Shown here: positions 40,408 through 48,791 of the stretch, one piece after another
Layout: the number at the start of each line of letters is the position of its first letter
Numbering within the stretch: position 1 is the first letter of the stretch
Assembly: GCA_013289715.1 (NCBI GenBank)
Contig: JABCZJ010000018.1
Coordinates: 60,220-124,219, forward strand
DNA from: Acidobacteriota bacterium
Lineage (GTDB): Bacteria; Acidobacteriota; Terriglobia; Acidiferrales; UBA7541
Direction of reading: 5' to 3'
DNA length: 64,000 bases
The notes under the pieces: model-generated
The model's input: only the letters and a program-made list of their open reading frames with translations
Databases searched by the model: none
Told to the model about the DNA's origin: nothing
Program-made: the position numbers and the translations under genes

Positions 40408-42066
40408 TCAGGAAACCTTGAGGATCAGAATCACGCGATCATCTTCGTGCGTGCCGCCTCGCGAGAATGAATCCACAGAGGTCATCACCGCCTGCACGAT
40501 TTCCTGCGCGGGCAGATGGCGCTCGCGCGTCACCAGCTCAACCAATCGCTGCGTGCCAAACTCTTCTTCCGAGGAATTATTGGCCTCGGTGATTCCGTCG
40601 GTGCAGAAAACTACCACGTCACCCGGATGCAGCTTCACGTGTCCGCGCTCGTAGCGCACGCCCGCGAAGAGTCCGACCACCATGCCGCCCTCGGTGAGGT
40701 ATTCCACGTCGCCATTCACGCGCACCACGGCGGGCTGCACGTGACCCGCGTTAACGTAGTGCAATGTACGGCGCGGCTGATCGAGCAATCCCACGAACAT
40801 GGTCATGAATTTCTGTCCGCGCGTATCGGCCAGCATCATGTCGTTCAGCGATTCCACCAGGCGCTCGAGCGAGTGCAGATGCGCCAGCAGCGCATGCAGC
40901 GTCGCTTGCAGGTTGGCCATCACCATCGCGGAACCGACGCCCTTGCCTTCCACGTCCGCCACCACGGTGAGAATCGTATCCGGCGCGAGCGCTATGAAAT
41001 CGTAGTAGTCGCCGCCTACTTCCAGCGACGGCCGGTGCGCGACGCCAAGTTCAAATCCATCGAGCACCGGCGGACGCTCCGGCAGCAATCCCAATTGAAT
41101 GCTGCGCGCCAGCGCCAGATCGCGTTCCATGCGCTGCTTATGCAGCAAATCACGGTGCAGCTGCGCGTTCTCCAGTGCCAGCGCCACATGATCGGAAATC
41201 GCACGCAGCAGGTTTTCGTCCGCGTGCGTAAACGGGCCGGATTTTTTGTTCAGCAGTTGCAGCACGCCGATGGTTTCGCCACTTTTACTGCGAATAGGCA
41301 AACACAGCAGCGACTTGGTGCGATAACCGAGCCGTATGTCCACTTCGGATTCAAATCGCGGGTCGGCATAAGCATCTTCCAGGTTGACGGGCTCGCCGTG
41401 TTCCGCCACCCAACCGGCAATCCCGCGGCTGGTAGGCAGCCGAATTTCATGCGTATCGAGGCCCAGCCCAACCAGCGACCAGATTTCGCCGCGCTCGCGG
41501 TCCACCAGGAAAACGGTGCCGCGTTCGGCGCCGGTGTGCCGAGTGGTCAACTGCAGAATAATGCTGAGCAGCTCGGCGAGATCCAGCGTGGAATTCAGCC
41601 GCTTGGTGGCTTCCACGATGGTGGAGAGCTCGATCACCGCATGGCGCCGCTCGCTGCTTTCCAGCGCCACTTCCGCGTAACGCCGGAAAAGCTCCAGCCA
41701 TCCGCGCGTCCGAGGATCAAGCCGTCCCTTCGGCCACGCCTCCAGGATTCCTACCGGCTTCGCTCCGTGTCCCAGCACCCATGCGCAACTGTCGCCGTTC
41801 GTTCCGGGATCTTTTCCTTGCAGAATTCGCTCGATGCGCGCCGCGTCCGGCTTGGGAAGCTCCCCGCTCTCCTGCCACACTGACGGCAATCCGCCCACCA
41901 CGCGCCACAGCCGCGCGCCTTCCAAACGCCCTGGCGCTGCAAGCACGCACACCATCTGCGCGGCGAGCTCGCCCGGTTCGGTTTCCGGATTGAGTGTCGC
42001 TACCACCTGCTCAAGGGTTTCGAGGGGCAGACCGACTTCGCTGGGTTTAAGGGATTTGCGCTTCAC
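40408..42066 (-). CDS. GAF-domain SpoIIE/RsbU-type serine phosphatase
   Basis: A 552-residue protein. Residues about 1-140 are an undefined sensor region. A GAF domain spans about 155-305 (LAELLSIILQLTTRHTGAER, GIAGWVAEHGEPVNLEDAY). The PP2C-like SpoIIE phosphatase domain spans about 330-550, with metal-site motifs EVGGDYYDFIAL, VVADVEGKGVGSAMVMA and VFCTDGITEANN and the final DDRVILIL. Such enzymes dephosphorylate STAS anti-sigma antagonists. GTG start overlaps the upstream phosphatase stop (GTGA), so the two are coupled. Confidence 0.9.
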   Translation of the reverse strand: MKRKSLKPSEVGLPLETLEQVVATLNPETEPGELAAQMVCVLAAPGRLEGARLWRVVGGLPSVWQESGELPKPDAARIERILQGKDPGTNGDSCAWVLGHGAKPVGILEAWPKGRLDPRTRGWLELFRRYAEVALESSERRHAVIELSTIVEATKRLNSTLDLAELLSIILQLTTRHTGAERGTVFLVDRERGEIWSLVGLGLDTHEIRLPTSRGIAGWVAEHGEPVNLEDAYADPRFESEVDIRLGYRTKSLLCLPIRSKSGETIGVLQLLNKKSGPFTHADENLLRAISDHVALALENAQLHRDLLHKQRMERDLALARSIQLGLLPERPPVLDGFELGVAHRPSLEVGGDYYDFIALAPDTILTVVADVEGKGVGSAMVMANLQATLHALLAHLHSLERLVESLNDMMLADTRGQKFMTMFVGLLDQPRRTLHYVNAGHVQPAVVRVNGDVEYLTEGGMVVGLFAGVRYERGHVKLHPGDVVVFCTDGITEANNSSEEEFGTQRLVELVTRERHLPAQEIVQAVMTSVDSFSRGGTHEDDRVILILKVS

Positions 42067-43718
42067 GCCGCGTTTCCCTTGTACTGGATCACCAGGATCG
42101 TGATGTCGTCGGATTGCGCGGCGCCTTCGGTGAATACGCGCATGCCTTCGCGGATGGCATCGCCGAGCTGCGTGACGTTCTCGCCGGCAAATTCTTCCAC
42201 GATCGTACGGAGCCGGAACTCTTCGAATAATTCATTGCGGGTGTTCGTCGCCTCCGAGACACCGTCCGTGTAGATGACCAGAAAATCGCCGGGCTCGAAC
42301 TGCACGCGCGCGCTCTGGTATTCAGCTTCGGAGAACATGCCCACCGGAAAATTCGCAGAGCCCAGACCTTCCAACCCGCCGGCCTTGCGTTTCAGCAGCG
42401 GCGGCACGTGCCCGGCGTTCACGTACTCGAAGCGGCCCAGCTTGTCGAGGACACCGTAGAACACGGTGGCGTAGCGATCTTCGCCCGTGCGCTCGCACAA
42501 ATATTGATTCACGCGCGAAAAAACTCCGGGCAGCGAAATATCCATCGCGGCGGTGGTGAAGAAGACGCCCTGCAGGAGAGTGGCCAGCAGCGCGGCCGTA
42601 ACGCCCTTTCCCGAAATATCGCCCACAAAAAATCCATGGCGGCCGCCGCCGAGCCCAATCACGTCAAAGCAATCGCCGCCCACGGAGTGGCAGGAGAGCG
42701 TAGAACCAGCCACCGCGACCTCCGGCAAATTGGGAAGCGATTTCGGCAGCAGCTGCTTCTGAATCTGGCTGGCAATTTCGATTTCGTGATCCAGGCGCTG
42801 CTTCGCGCGCGAGGATGCAAACAAGCGAGCGTTTTCAACCACCGTCGCCGCTTCGCGCGCCAGCGTGCGCAATACTTCGCGGTCCAGATCGGAGAACGCG
42901 CTGGACGGCACATGGCTATCAAGGTACAAAACACCGAGCAGTTCGCCTTGCCGTGTCGAAATCGTGGCATCGAGCGTTTCGATCACCGGCAGCTTATCCA
43001 CCGGAATCGCGATCACCGTGTGCAGTTCCAGCCGCGCGACGCTCTCCTGCTGGCTCATGCCGCCGTCTTCGCCCGTGTCGCTGACGATCAATTCGCGACG
43101 CGTCTGCGCCACACGCTTCACCACGGATTGCGAAACCTGCAATTGGTCGGGGCGCAGAGTGCGGCGCTGCGCGTCGCGCGCCACGATCATCTGCAATTCG
43201 TGGTTGTCGTTCGCCAGCAGCAGCACGCCGCGTTCGGTGCGCGTCACTTGAATCGCCGCATCTACTACGGCGGTTAGCACGTCTTCCAGCGACAGCCCCG
43301 TGCCCAGCGTGCGCGCCACTTCCAGCAGCACGCCCAGGTGGTACAACTCGCGCGAGCCGGAATGGCTCGGCGCCGGCGCTTCCACGCGCTCCACCAATTC
43401 CTCGATTGTCGCGCCCTCACCCAGGAACAGCAGCTTGTACGAATCCGCCATGCCGAAATCCACCTGGTCTTTCGGCTGCAGCTCGTGCTTGATCACTTTT
43501 TGGCCGTTGACGAACGTCCCGTGACGGCTGCCCATATCCTCCAGGACCATGCCGCCGTTGACGGAAAGGATCTGGGCCTGTTCGCGGCTGATCCGGCTGT
43601 CGCGCAGGGTCAGTTCGTTGCCGGCTTGCCGTCCTATGCGGAACGGCGTGGTGGTGATGGCGACTTCCCGGCGAACACCATTCGGTTCTATAACAACAAG
43701 TCGTGCGGCACGTGGCAT
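42063..43718 (-). CDS. FHA-GAF-SpoIIE-type serine phosphatase
   Basis: A 551-residue protein. The FHA domain (about 1-100) has FRIGRQAGNELTLRDSRISR and MGSRHGTFVNGQ, the phospho-Thr-binding core. The GAF domain is at about 115-300 (GLSLEDVLTAVVDAAIQVTR). The SpoIIE phosphatase domain is at about 320-550 (SVGGDCFDVIGL, VGDISGKGVTAALLATL, IYTDGVSEATN, DDITILVI). FHA suggests recruitment by a Ser/Thr-kinase phosphoprotein. ATG 43718 is chosen as it begins the FHA fold directly; its ribosome-binding site is weak. Confidence 0.9.
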   Translation of the reverse strand: MPRAARLVVIEPNGVRREVAITTTPFRIGRQAGNELTLRDSRISREQAQILSVNGGMVLEDMGSRHGTFVNGQKVIKHELQPKDQVDFGMADSYKLLFLGEGATIEELVERVEAPAPSHSGSRELYHLGVLLEVARTLGTGLSLEDVLTAVVDAAIQVTRTERGVLLLANDNHELQMIVARDAQRRTLRPDQLQVSQSVVKRVAQTRRELIVSDTGEDGGMSQQESVARLELHTVIAIPVDKLPVIETLDATISTRQGELLGVLYLDSHVPSSAFSDLDREVLRTLAREAATVVENARLFASSRAKQRLDHEIEIASQIQKQLLPKSLPNLPEVAVAGSTLSCHSVGGDCFDVIGLGGGRHGFFVGDISGKGVTAALLATLLQGVFFTTAAMDISLPGVFSRVNQYLCERTGEDRYATVFYGVLDKLGRFEYVNAGHVPPLLKRKAGGLEGLGSANFPVGMFSEAEYQSARVQFEPGDFLVIYTDGVSEATNTRNELFEEFRLRTIVEEFAGENVTQLGDAIREGMRVFTEGAAQSDDITILVIQYKGNAA

Positions 43719-44029
43719 CGGTTTTAGTTGCTTTCTCGGGGGCCAGCAGAGTGAGAGCTCGCCCAGGAGCGACTCGGCTGGCACCGCACATGGTAGGTAA
43801 ACTCGCGCCCGAAGTAAATAGCCGCGGCCTTTTCACAGCCGTTTTCCGCTGGGCCGTACCGTGTCAGATTGGGCCACACCGGGCCCCGCTGTTGCCGTGG
43901 TTTCTCCGTCCATGTAGAATTCACTGCGGTTAGAAAAAACTTAGTTTTCGTTCACGGAAAGGGCCTTGCGCGGGGCTGCTCGGCGAATTTCTTGCGGTCC
44001 GGGCTGTTGCAAACGAATCGGGAGACTTA
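43719..44029. other. Divergent intergenic region before the SYLF gene
   Basis: About 310 bases without a gene. A promoter for the plus-strand operon is listed at 43892-43920. The minus-strand promoter of the phosphatase pair was not identified. Confidence 0.4.
43892..43920 (+). promoter_or_regulatory. Sigma70 promoter for the SYLF-LssY_C operon
   Basis: TTGCCG (43892-43897), exactly 17 bases, and TAGAAT (43915-43920) preceded by TG (extended -10). The leader would be about 100 bases. Confidence 0.55.
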
Positions 44030-44725
44030 ATGATCAAAGCTGTTGCCGCCGCGGGAGTGATCGCGGCGCTATTGGCCACCGCGCCTGCGGCCGAAAAAGA
44101 ATGTGTCCGCGTTGAAGATGCCGGTCGGGTGATGAAAGAGATCATGAACATCCCGGACGACATTCCCAAGAGCGTTATCGGCAAGGCGGAATGCGTCGTG
44201 GTGCTTCCTTCGGTGGTGAAACTGGCGTTCGTCCTTGGCGCGAGCTATGGAAGAGGTCTGATGACTTGCCGCAGCGGCCCCAATTTTAGGGGTCCCTGGG
44301 GCGCGCCCACGATGATGGCCCTGGAAGGTGGCAGTTTCGGCGTGCAGTTGGGGGGGCAGGCCACGGACTTTGTCCTGCTGCTGATGAACGACCGCGCTGC
44401 CAGCAGCATTCTCACCAGCAAAGTGAAATTGGGAGCCGATGCTTCCGTGGCGGCTGGTCCGGTAGGGCGTAACGTTACGGCCGAAACCGATGTGCGCATG
44501 CGCGCCGAAGTGTTTTCCTATTCGCGCGCGCGCGGGCTTTTCGTGGGCATCTCGCTGGCAGGTTCCACGCTGCGCCCGGACAATTACGCGAACACAATCT
44601 TGTACGGGAAGCCCGTCGAGGCACGGGACGTCGTGCTTTTCGGCAAAGTCCCCGCGCCGGATTGCGCCCGCCTGCTGATCGCCACGCTCAACCAGAAATC
44701 GCCCAAGAATCTTTCGGGGGATTGA
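44030..44725 (+). CDS. SYLF (Ysc84-like) lipid-binding-domain protein
   Basis: A 231-residue exported protein with signal peptide (AAAGVIAALLATAPAAE). The SYLF domain runs about 55-225: IPKSVIGKAECVVVLPSVVK, SYGRGLMTCRSG, FGVQLGGQATDFVLLLMNDR and EVFSYSRARGLFVGISLAGS, the last being the family hallmark. SYLF domains bind phosphoinositide-like or other lipids in eukaryotes; the bacterial role is unclear, probably at the envelope. GGGAG precedes ATG 44030. Its stop is shared with the next gene (TGATG). Confidence 0.88.
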   Translation: MIKAVAAAGVIAALLATAPAAEKECVRVEDAGRVMKEIMNIPDDIPKSVIGKAECVVVLPSVVKLAFVLGASYGRGLMTCRSGPNFRGPWGAPTMMALEGGSFGVQLGGQATDFVLLLMNDRAASSILTSKVKLGADASVAAGPVGRNVTAETDVRMRAEVFSYSRARGLFVGISLAGSTLRPDNYANTILYGKPVEARDVVLFGKVPAPDCARLLIATLNQKSPKNLSGD

Positions 44726-45918
44726 TGCGGGAGGCCTTCGTACCGGCGGTCTTTGGACCGCCATCGACGCTCGCCGCGGTAATCTTCTGCGCTGTCTTCG
44801 CTGCATCCACGCTGTCACCGGCAGGATTGCAGACAAACTCCGCCAACGTCACGTCCTACCAGATTGACTTGGACGCTGCCAAGCGGTGGATGGACACAAA
44901 GATTGATCTCCGCGCTGGAGAAAAACTGCGCCTCACTGCAACGGGCACCATCACCTACCCTTCGAACAAGAAGCATCCTGACGGCCGATCGTTCGGTCCG
45001 GACGGTCTCGCGCGCGGCTTCGGGGATTTAATTCACGAGTATGCAGTGAGCGATGCGGGTCACGGCTCGCTGGTCGGGCGTCTGGGCGACGACAACGTCG
45101 CGCAACCATTCGCAGTCGGCGCGCGCTCGGATTACGAAGCGCCGGTAGCGGGTCGGCTGTTCCTGGGAATCAACCAGAGCTTGCGCGACGCGGAAAGCGC
45201 CAAGGGAAATTTCCAGGTGAAAATCGAAGTGCTCAATCCGGGCCTGAGCACCGTTGCAGCGATGGCTATTGGCGGGCCACCGGAAACGTCGGTTCCATCC
45301 GTTACTGCCGCGCTTCTGCGGAAAATTCCGCGACGAGTTTCCGATCCGCAGGGCAAACCGGGAGACATGGTTAATATCCTGCTCGTCGGCACGCAGGAAC
45401 AAGCAGTGCAAGTTTTCTCGAGCGCCGGCTGGGTGCGCGTGGATCGCTCCGTGCAAGACGCGGTGGTGAACGCAGTGATTGATTCGCTCGAGAAAAAGGA
45501 TTACCTCACGATGCCGATGAGCACGCTCTACCTCTTCGACCGGCCGCAGGACTATGGTTTTGCGCACGCCGAACCGGTGCGCGTGGCCATGTCGCGCAAT
45601 CACCTGCGCTTGTGGAAATCGCCCTACATGGTGGACGGCCGCCCGTTCTGGTGCGTCGCCGCCACGCACGACATCGGTTTCGAGCGCGATCAGCGCAACA
45701 ACAAGGTGACGCACAAGATCGACCCGGCGATTGACGGCGAGCGCGAGTACGTCAACGACACTCTGTCGCGCACCGGACTGGTCGTGCAACGCACCCACGT
45801 AACGCCCGCGAATCCGCTCACCGAAGCCAGCACGGCAACCGGCGGCAGTTTCCACTCCGATGGCCGCATCCTGGTGCTGGTGCTCAAGGACACAAATAAC
45901 AGTGGTAAGAGCGACTGA
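44725..45918 (+). CDS. LssY C-terminal-domain protein with lectin-like N-terminal domain
   Basis: A 397-residue exported protein (signal helix about residues 12-32, LAAVIFCAVFAASTLS). Residues about 40-165 form a PA-IL/jelly-roll-like domain (IDLRAGEKLRLTATGTITYP and GRLFLGINQS). The C-terminal about 190 residues match the LssY_C domain (ILLVGTQEQAVQVFSSAGWV, LRLWKSPYMVDGRPFWCVAA, THKIDPAIDGEREYVND). LssY_C is usually linked to PAP2 phosphatases or lipid-type secretion; function is not established. The start is coupled to the SYLF gene, suggesting a joint envelope-lipid role. Confidence 0.82.
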   Translation: MREAFVPAVFGPPSTLAAVIFCAVFAASTLSPAGLQTNSANVTSYQIDLDAAKRWMDTKIDLRAGEKLRLTATGTITYPSNKKHPDGRSFGPDGLARGFGDLIHEYAVSDAGHGSLVGRLGDDNVAQPFAVGARSDYEAPVAGRLFLGINQSLRDAESAKGNFQVKIEVLNPGLSTVAAMAIGGPPETSVPSVTAALLRKIPRRVSDPQGKPGDMVNILLVGTQEQAVQVFSSAGWVRVDRSVQDAVVNAVIDSLEKKDYLTMPMSTLYLFDRPQDYGFAHAEPVRVAMSRNHLRLWKSPYMVDGRPFWCVAATHDIGFERDQRNNKVTHKIDPAIDGEREYVNDTLSRTGLVVQRTHVTPANPLTEASTATGGSFHSDGRILVLVLKDTNNSGKSD

Positions 45919-45956
45919 GTGCCACTTTCTCACCACTTTACCAACTGTTTGAATGT

Positions 45957-46709
45957 TTGGCGTCCTGCGAGTCTCGCGCGAGGCAGGCACACCTTTTCTT
46001 AGTTCTCGGTAGCGCGTCGGATTGCGGCCGATGCGTGAATCAGGAGTTCAGTCGCCCTACCTTAGGAGGTCGTATCATCAGGTCCGATGCCAGCCGCTCG
46101 CTCCATGCTCTCTTGATTTGCGCCGTTCGCCTCACCGGACTGGCGCATGCGTGGATGGAAAAACCAGACCAGACACTGCAGCACAATCCTTCAACACCTG
46201 GCCATCAATCTGAATTGCAAAGCGCTGGTGGGCCAACTACATCGTGTCTGTTCGACTTCGAGCGTGGCGAGGTTCCTGACTGCATACGTCGAACGGCGGC
46301 TGGGGAACTCCTCGTTTCACGGCAGGTCTTGACGCTATTGGACTTCGATTCATTCGGTCTGGTCCCGGTGCGGTCGGCAAGAGACGGCTGGATGTACGTT
46401 AGCCGTACGGGAAGAGTCGTGATAAGCGGAGTACCAATCGTGGACAACTGGGCTGATTCATTCCACGACGGACTGGTTCGAGTCGTGAGAAATGAAAAAT
46501 ATGGTTTCGCGAATCGCAAAGGACAAGTTGTTATTTCCGCGAAGTACGACGGTGCGATGAATTTTGAAAACGGAAAGGCCACGGTTTGCAACCGTTGCGA
46601 GAGTAAATGCCCGGACCACGATTGTGAGCATCACGTCTTTGCTGGGGGAGAGTGGTTTCAAATCAATACCCAGGGAATGGTTGTTGCTCCGATACGGTCC
46701 CACGATTGA
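45957..46709 (+). CDS. WG-repeat protein
   Basis: The C-terminal 150 residues contain WG/KWG-type beta repeats: GWMYVSRTGRVVISG, SFHDGLVRVVRNEKYGFANR, KGQVVISAKYDGAMNFENGK. A Cys cluster follows (CNRCESKCPDHDC). The start is uncertain: the open frame begins at 45957 (TTG), a hydrophobic segment LLICAVRLTGLAHA at residues 52-65 looks like an export signal, and ATG 46155 lies just after it. WG-repeat proteins are mostly of unknown function and often exported. Confidence 0.6.
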   Translation: MASCESRARQAHLFLVLGSASDCGRCVNQEFSRPTLGGRIIRSDASRSLHALLICAVRLTGLAHAWMEKPDQTLQHNPSTPGHQSELQSAGGPTTSCLFDFERGEVPDCIRRTAAGELLVSRQVLTLLDFDSFGLVPVRSARDGWMYVSRTGRVVISGVPIVDNWADSFHDGLVRVVRNEKYGFANRKGQVVISAKYDGAMNFENGKATVCNRCESKCPDHDCEHHVFAGGEWFQINTQGMVVAPIRSHD

Positions 46710-46907
46710 ATGCGTGCCTCTCGCGACGGGTCAATATGGCCGTTGGACCCGCCGGTGTAATCGGAAGCTGAGCCACTACATAATTTTCCAGCTCCTCGAC
46801 ATCTCGGGCGCTCCCGCCGGTTATCGCGTTCCCTGCCAGCTCGTCAAAAGCATTGCCTCGGCGCGTGGTTTCACCTATGATAGCTACCCCGCCCTCAAGG
46901 ACCCCCT

Positions 46908-48659
46908 ATGACCGGGCCATTTTCCAGTTTTTTTGATTTGCGTGACAATCCTTTCCGCGCCAATCCGGACCCGCGCTATTTGTTCCTCACCCGGCAGACC
47001 AAAGAAACCCTGGACCAGATCATCGAAGGAATCCGCGCACGTAAAGGATTGCTTTTGCTTACGGGAGAAGTCGGCACGGGCAAGACTGTGCTGCTCAATC
47101 GCCTGATGGAGTGGCTCGCGCAGGAGCGCATTCCCAAAGCATTCATTTTCAATTCGCATTTGAAAGCCAGCGAAGTGCTCGAATTGATCCTGGCGGATTT
47201 TGGTATTCCTTTCAACCCGAACCGCGGAACGCCGCTGGCGCACCTGCATACTTGGTTGCAGGATCGTCATTGTGCCGGCCAGACCCCGGTATTGTTCGTG
47301 GACGAAGCGCAAGGGCTCACGCAGCGCACGCTCGAAGAGCTGCGTATGCTATTGAACTTTCAAACGAGCGAGGGGAGCCTGCTGCAGATCGTCCTGAGCG
47401 GCCAGCCGGAATTCGAAGAGACTTTGAAACGCCCTGAGTTAGGTCAGCTGCGCCAACGCATCGCGCTGCGTTGCCGGACCGCTCCGCTGACACTCGAGGA
47501 AACTCGGGATTACATCGACACACGCCTGCGCATCGCGGGCGTATCGGGCGCCGCGGTCTTCCACCCGGAAGCGGTGCAGGCGTTGTCGCTTTACTCGCGC
47601 GGACTCCCGCGCGTCCTCAATGCTCTGTGCGAGCGATCCCTGATGCGAGCCGCGCGCGAGAAAATTCGCCCAGTGCCCGGACGCGTGATCGGTGAGGCCG
47701 CCCACGAACTTCAATATGACGAGTTCAGGCCGTACGCTCCGCATTCAACTTCCGATGACGCGGTCTTTGCGGGCGTGTTTGAACAACCGACCGGTTTTGC
47801 GGGAACTGCGGAATTTCTCCCGGCAGCCGCTCCGTTCCGCCAAGACGTACCGCTCGACGCCAAAGCGCCCGGTATCCCGAGTTCTGAGCCGAATCGTCTG
47901 GCTGCGGCCGCCGCTGCGAGTGGATCCGCACGCACGTCGTCCGCTCACGTTGCCGCTCACTGGCCAGATCGTGAACCCACTTCCGCCCCGCCACGGATTT
48001 CACAAGCCCCCATCGCGTTTCCTTCCCCCAGTCAACGGCAGTCGCCGTCGCCTCCGACTACGGCTTCAGCTTCGGCTTCGGAAGAAATGATCGCCCGCCT
48101 AGCGTCGACATTCCAAGCCTCCGCGCCGAGCGAACCGCGAATCGTTGAGCGCACCGCCGCTCCGCGTGTCATCGCGCCTCTTCCCGTCGTGCGGATGGAA
48201 GCAGCGAAACGAGGGAATGTTTTCCGCGAACGCTGGCGACGGCAATACGTCTCCGCGACAAATAGACTGAAATCCGCGCTCTCAGCAACTGCGTCGACAT
48301 CGCGTCTTCGTCTGACGCAACTGCAGACGCACACTCGCTCATCATTCCGATCTCTTTCTGGGCAATTGTCAGTGTGGCGGAAAAAGAACTGGAACATGAC
48401 CAAGATCGAGTTCAAGTGGGGCGAGTTTGCGTCGTCATGCCTGCGCTGGTTGCGAGCGCCGTCCGCGTCGGCCGCACGCATTCCGGCAGCACAGCCTCTC
48501 CAGAGTCGTCCGCTGCCTCGTGCTAGCCGGTCACAGTTCATCCGCGGCCCCAAAAAGACGCCACGCGTCACCACCTCTATTTTGCAGTGGCTGCAGGAAC
48601 CGAGCCACTCGGTGCGCGAACGCAAATCGACGCGCACATCTAGGACCCACCTGCCTTAG
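46908..48659 (+). CDS. ExeA/GspA-like AAA ATPase with long disordered tail
   Basis: A 583-residue protein. Residues 1-270 are an ExeA-type ATPase, opening FFDLRDNPFRANPDPRYLF. Walker A is LTGEVGTGKTVLLNRLM, Walker B is PVLFVDEAQGLT, and a sensor region is QIVLSGQPEFEETL. The remaining 310 residues are Pro/Ser/Ala/Arg-rich, low in predicted order and strongly basic, without the peptidoglycan-binding domain of ExeA. The family assists assembly of secretion or pilus secretins or acts in exosortase loci. No such genes are in the window. AAGGA precedes ATG 46908. Confidence 0.85.
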   Translation: MTGPFSSFFDLRDNPFRANPDPRYLFLTRQTKETLDQIIEGIRARKGLLLLTGEVGTGKTVLLNRLMEWLAQERIPKAFIFNSHLKASEVLELILADFGIPFNPNRGTPLAHLHTWLQDRHCAGQTPVLFVDEAQGLTQRTLEELRMLLNFQTSEGSLLQIVLSGQPEFEETLKRPELGQLRQRIALRCRTAPLTLEETRDYIDTRLRIAGVSGAAVFHPEAVQALSLYSRGLPRVLNALCERSLMRAAREKIRPVPGRVIGEAAHELQYDEFRPYAPHSTSDDAVFAGVFEQPTGFAGTAEFLPAAAPFRQDVPLDAKAPGIPSSEPNRLAAAAAASGSARTSSAHVAAHWPDREPTSAPPRISQAPIAFPSPSQRQSPSPPTTASASASEEMIARLASTFQASAPSEPRIVERTAAPRVIAPLPVVRMEAAKRGNVFRERWRRQYVSATNRLKSALSATASTSRLRLTQLQTHTRSSFRSLSGQLSVWRKKNWNMTKIEFKWGEFASSCLRWLRAPSASAARIPAAQPLQSRPLPRASRSQFIRGPKKTPRVTTSILQWLQEPSHSVRERKSTRTSRTHLP

Positions 48660-48791
48660 TGCGATTCCAAGCGCGGAATTCTCAGCCGCGCCCGAGCCCC
48701 GAGGCGCTTCCCTGCCACGCTTCGCTGCCACGTTGACGTCTCCGTGACCGCGACCTATGATGGCGCGGTTCTCTTCCCCAGGAGATGCCTC

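Noticed and set aside
40516..41883. 455-codon plus-strand ORF opposite the GAF-SpoIIE gene
   Set aside because: Gln/His/Arg-rich shadow; the phosphatase domain on the minus strand is clear.
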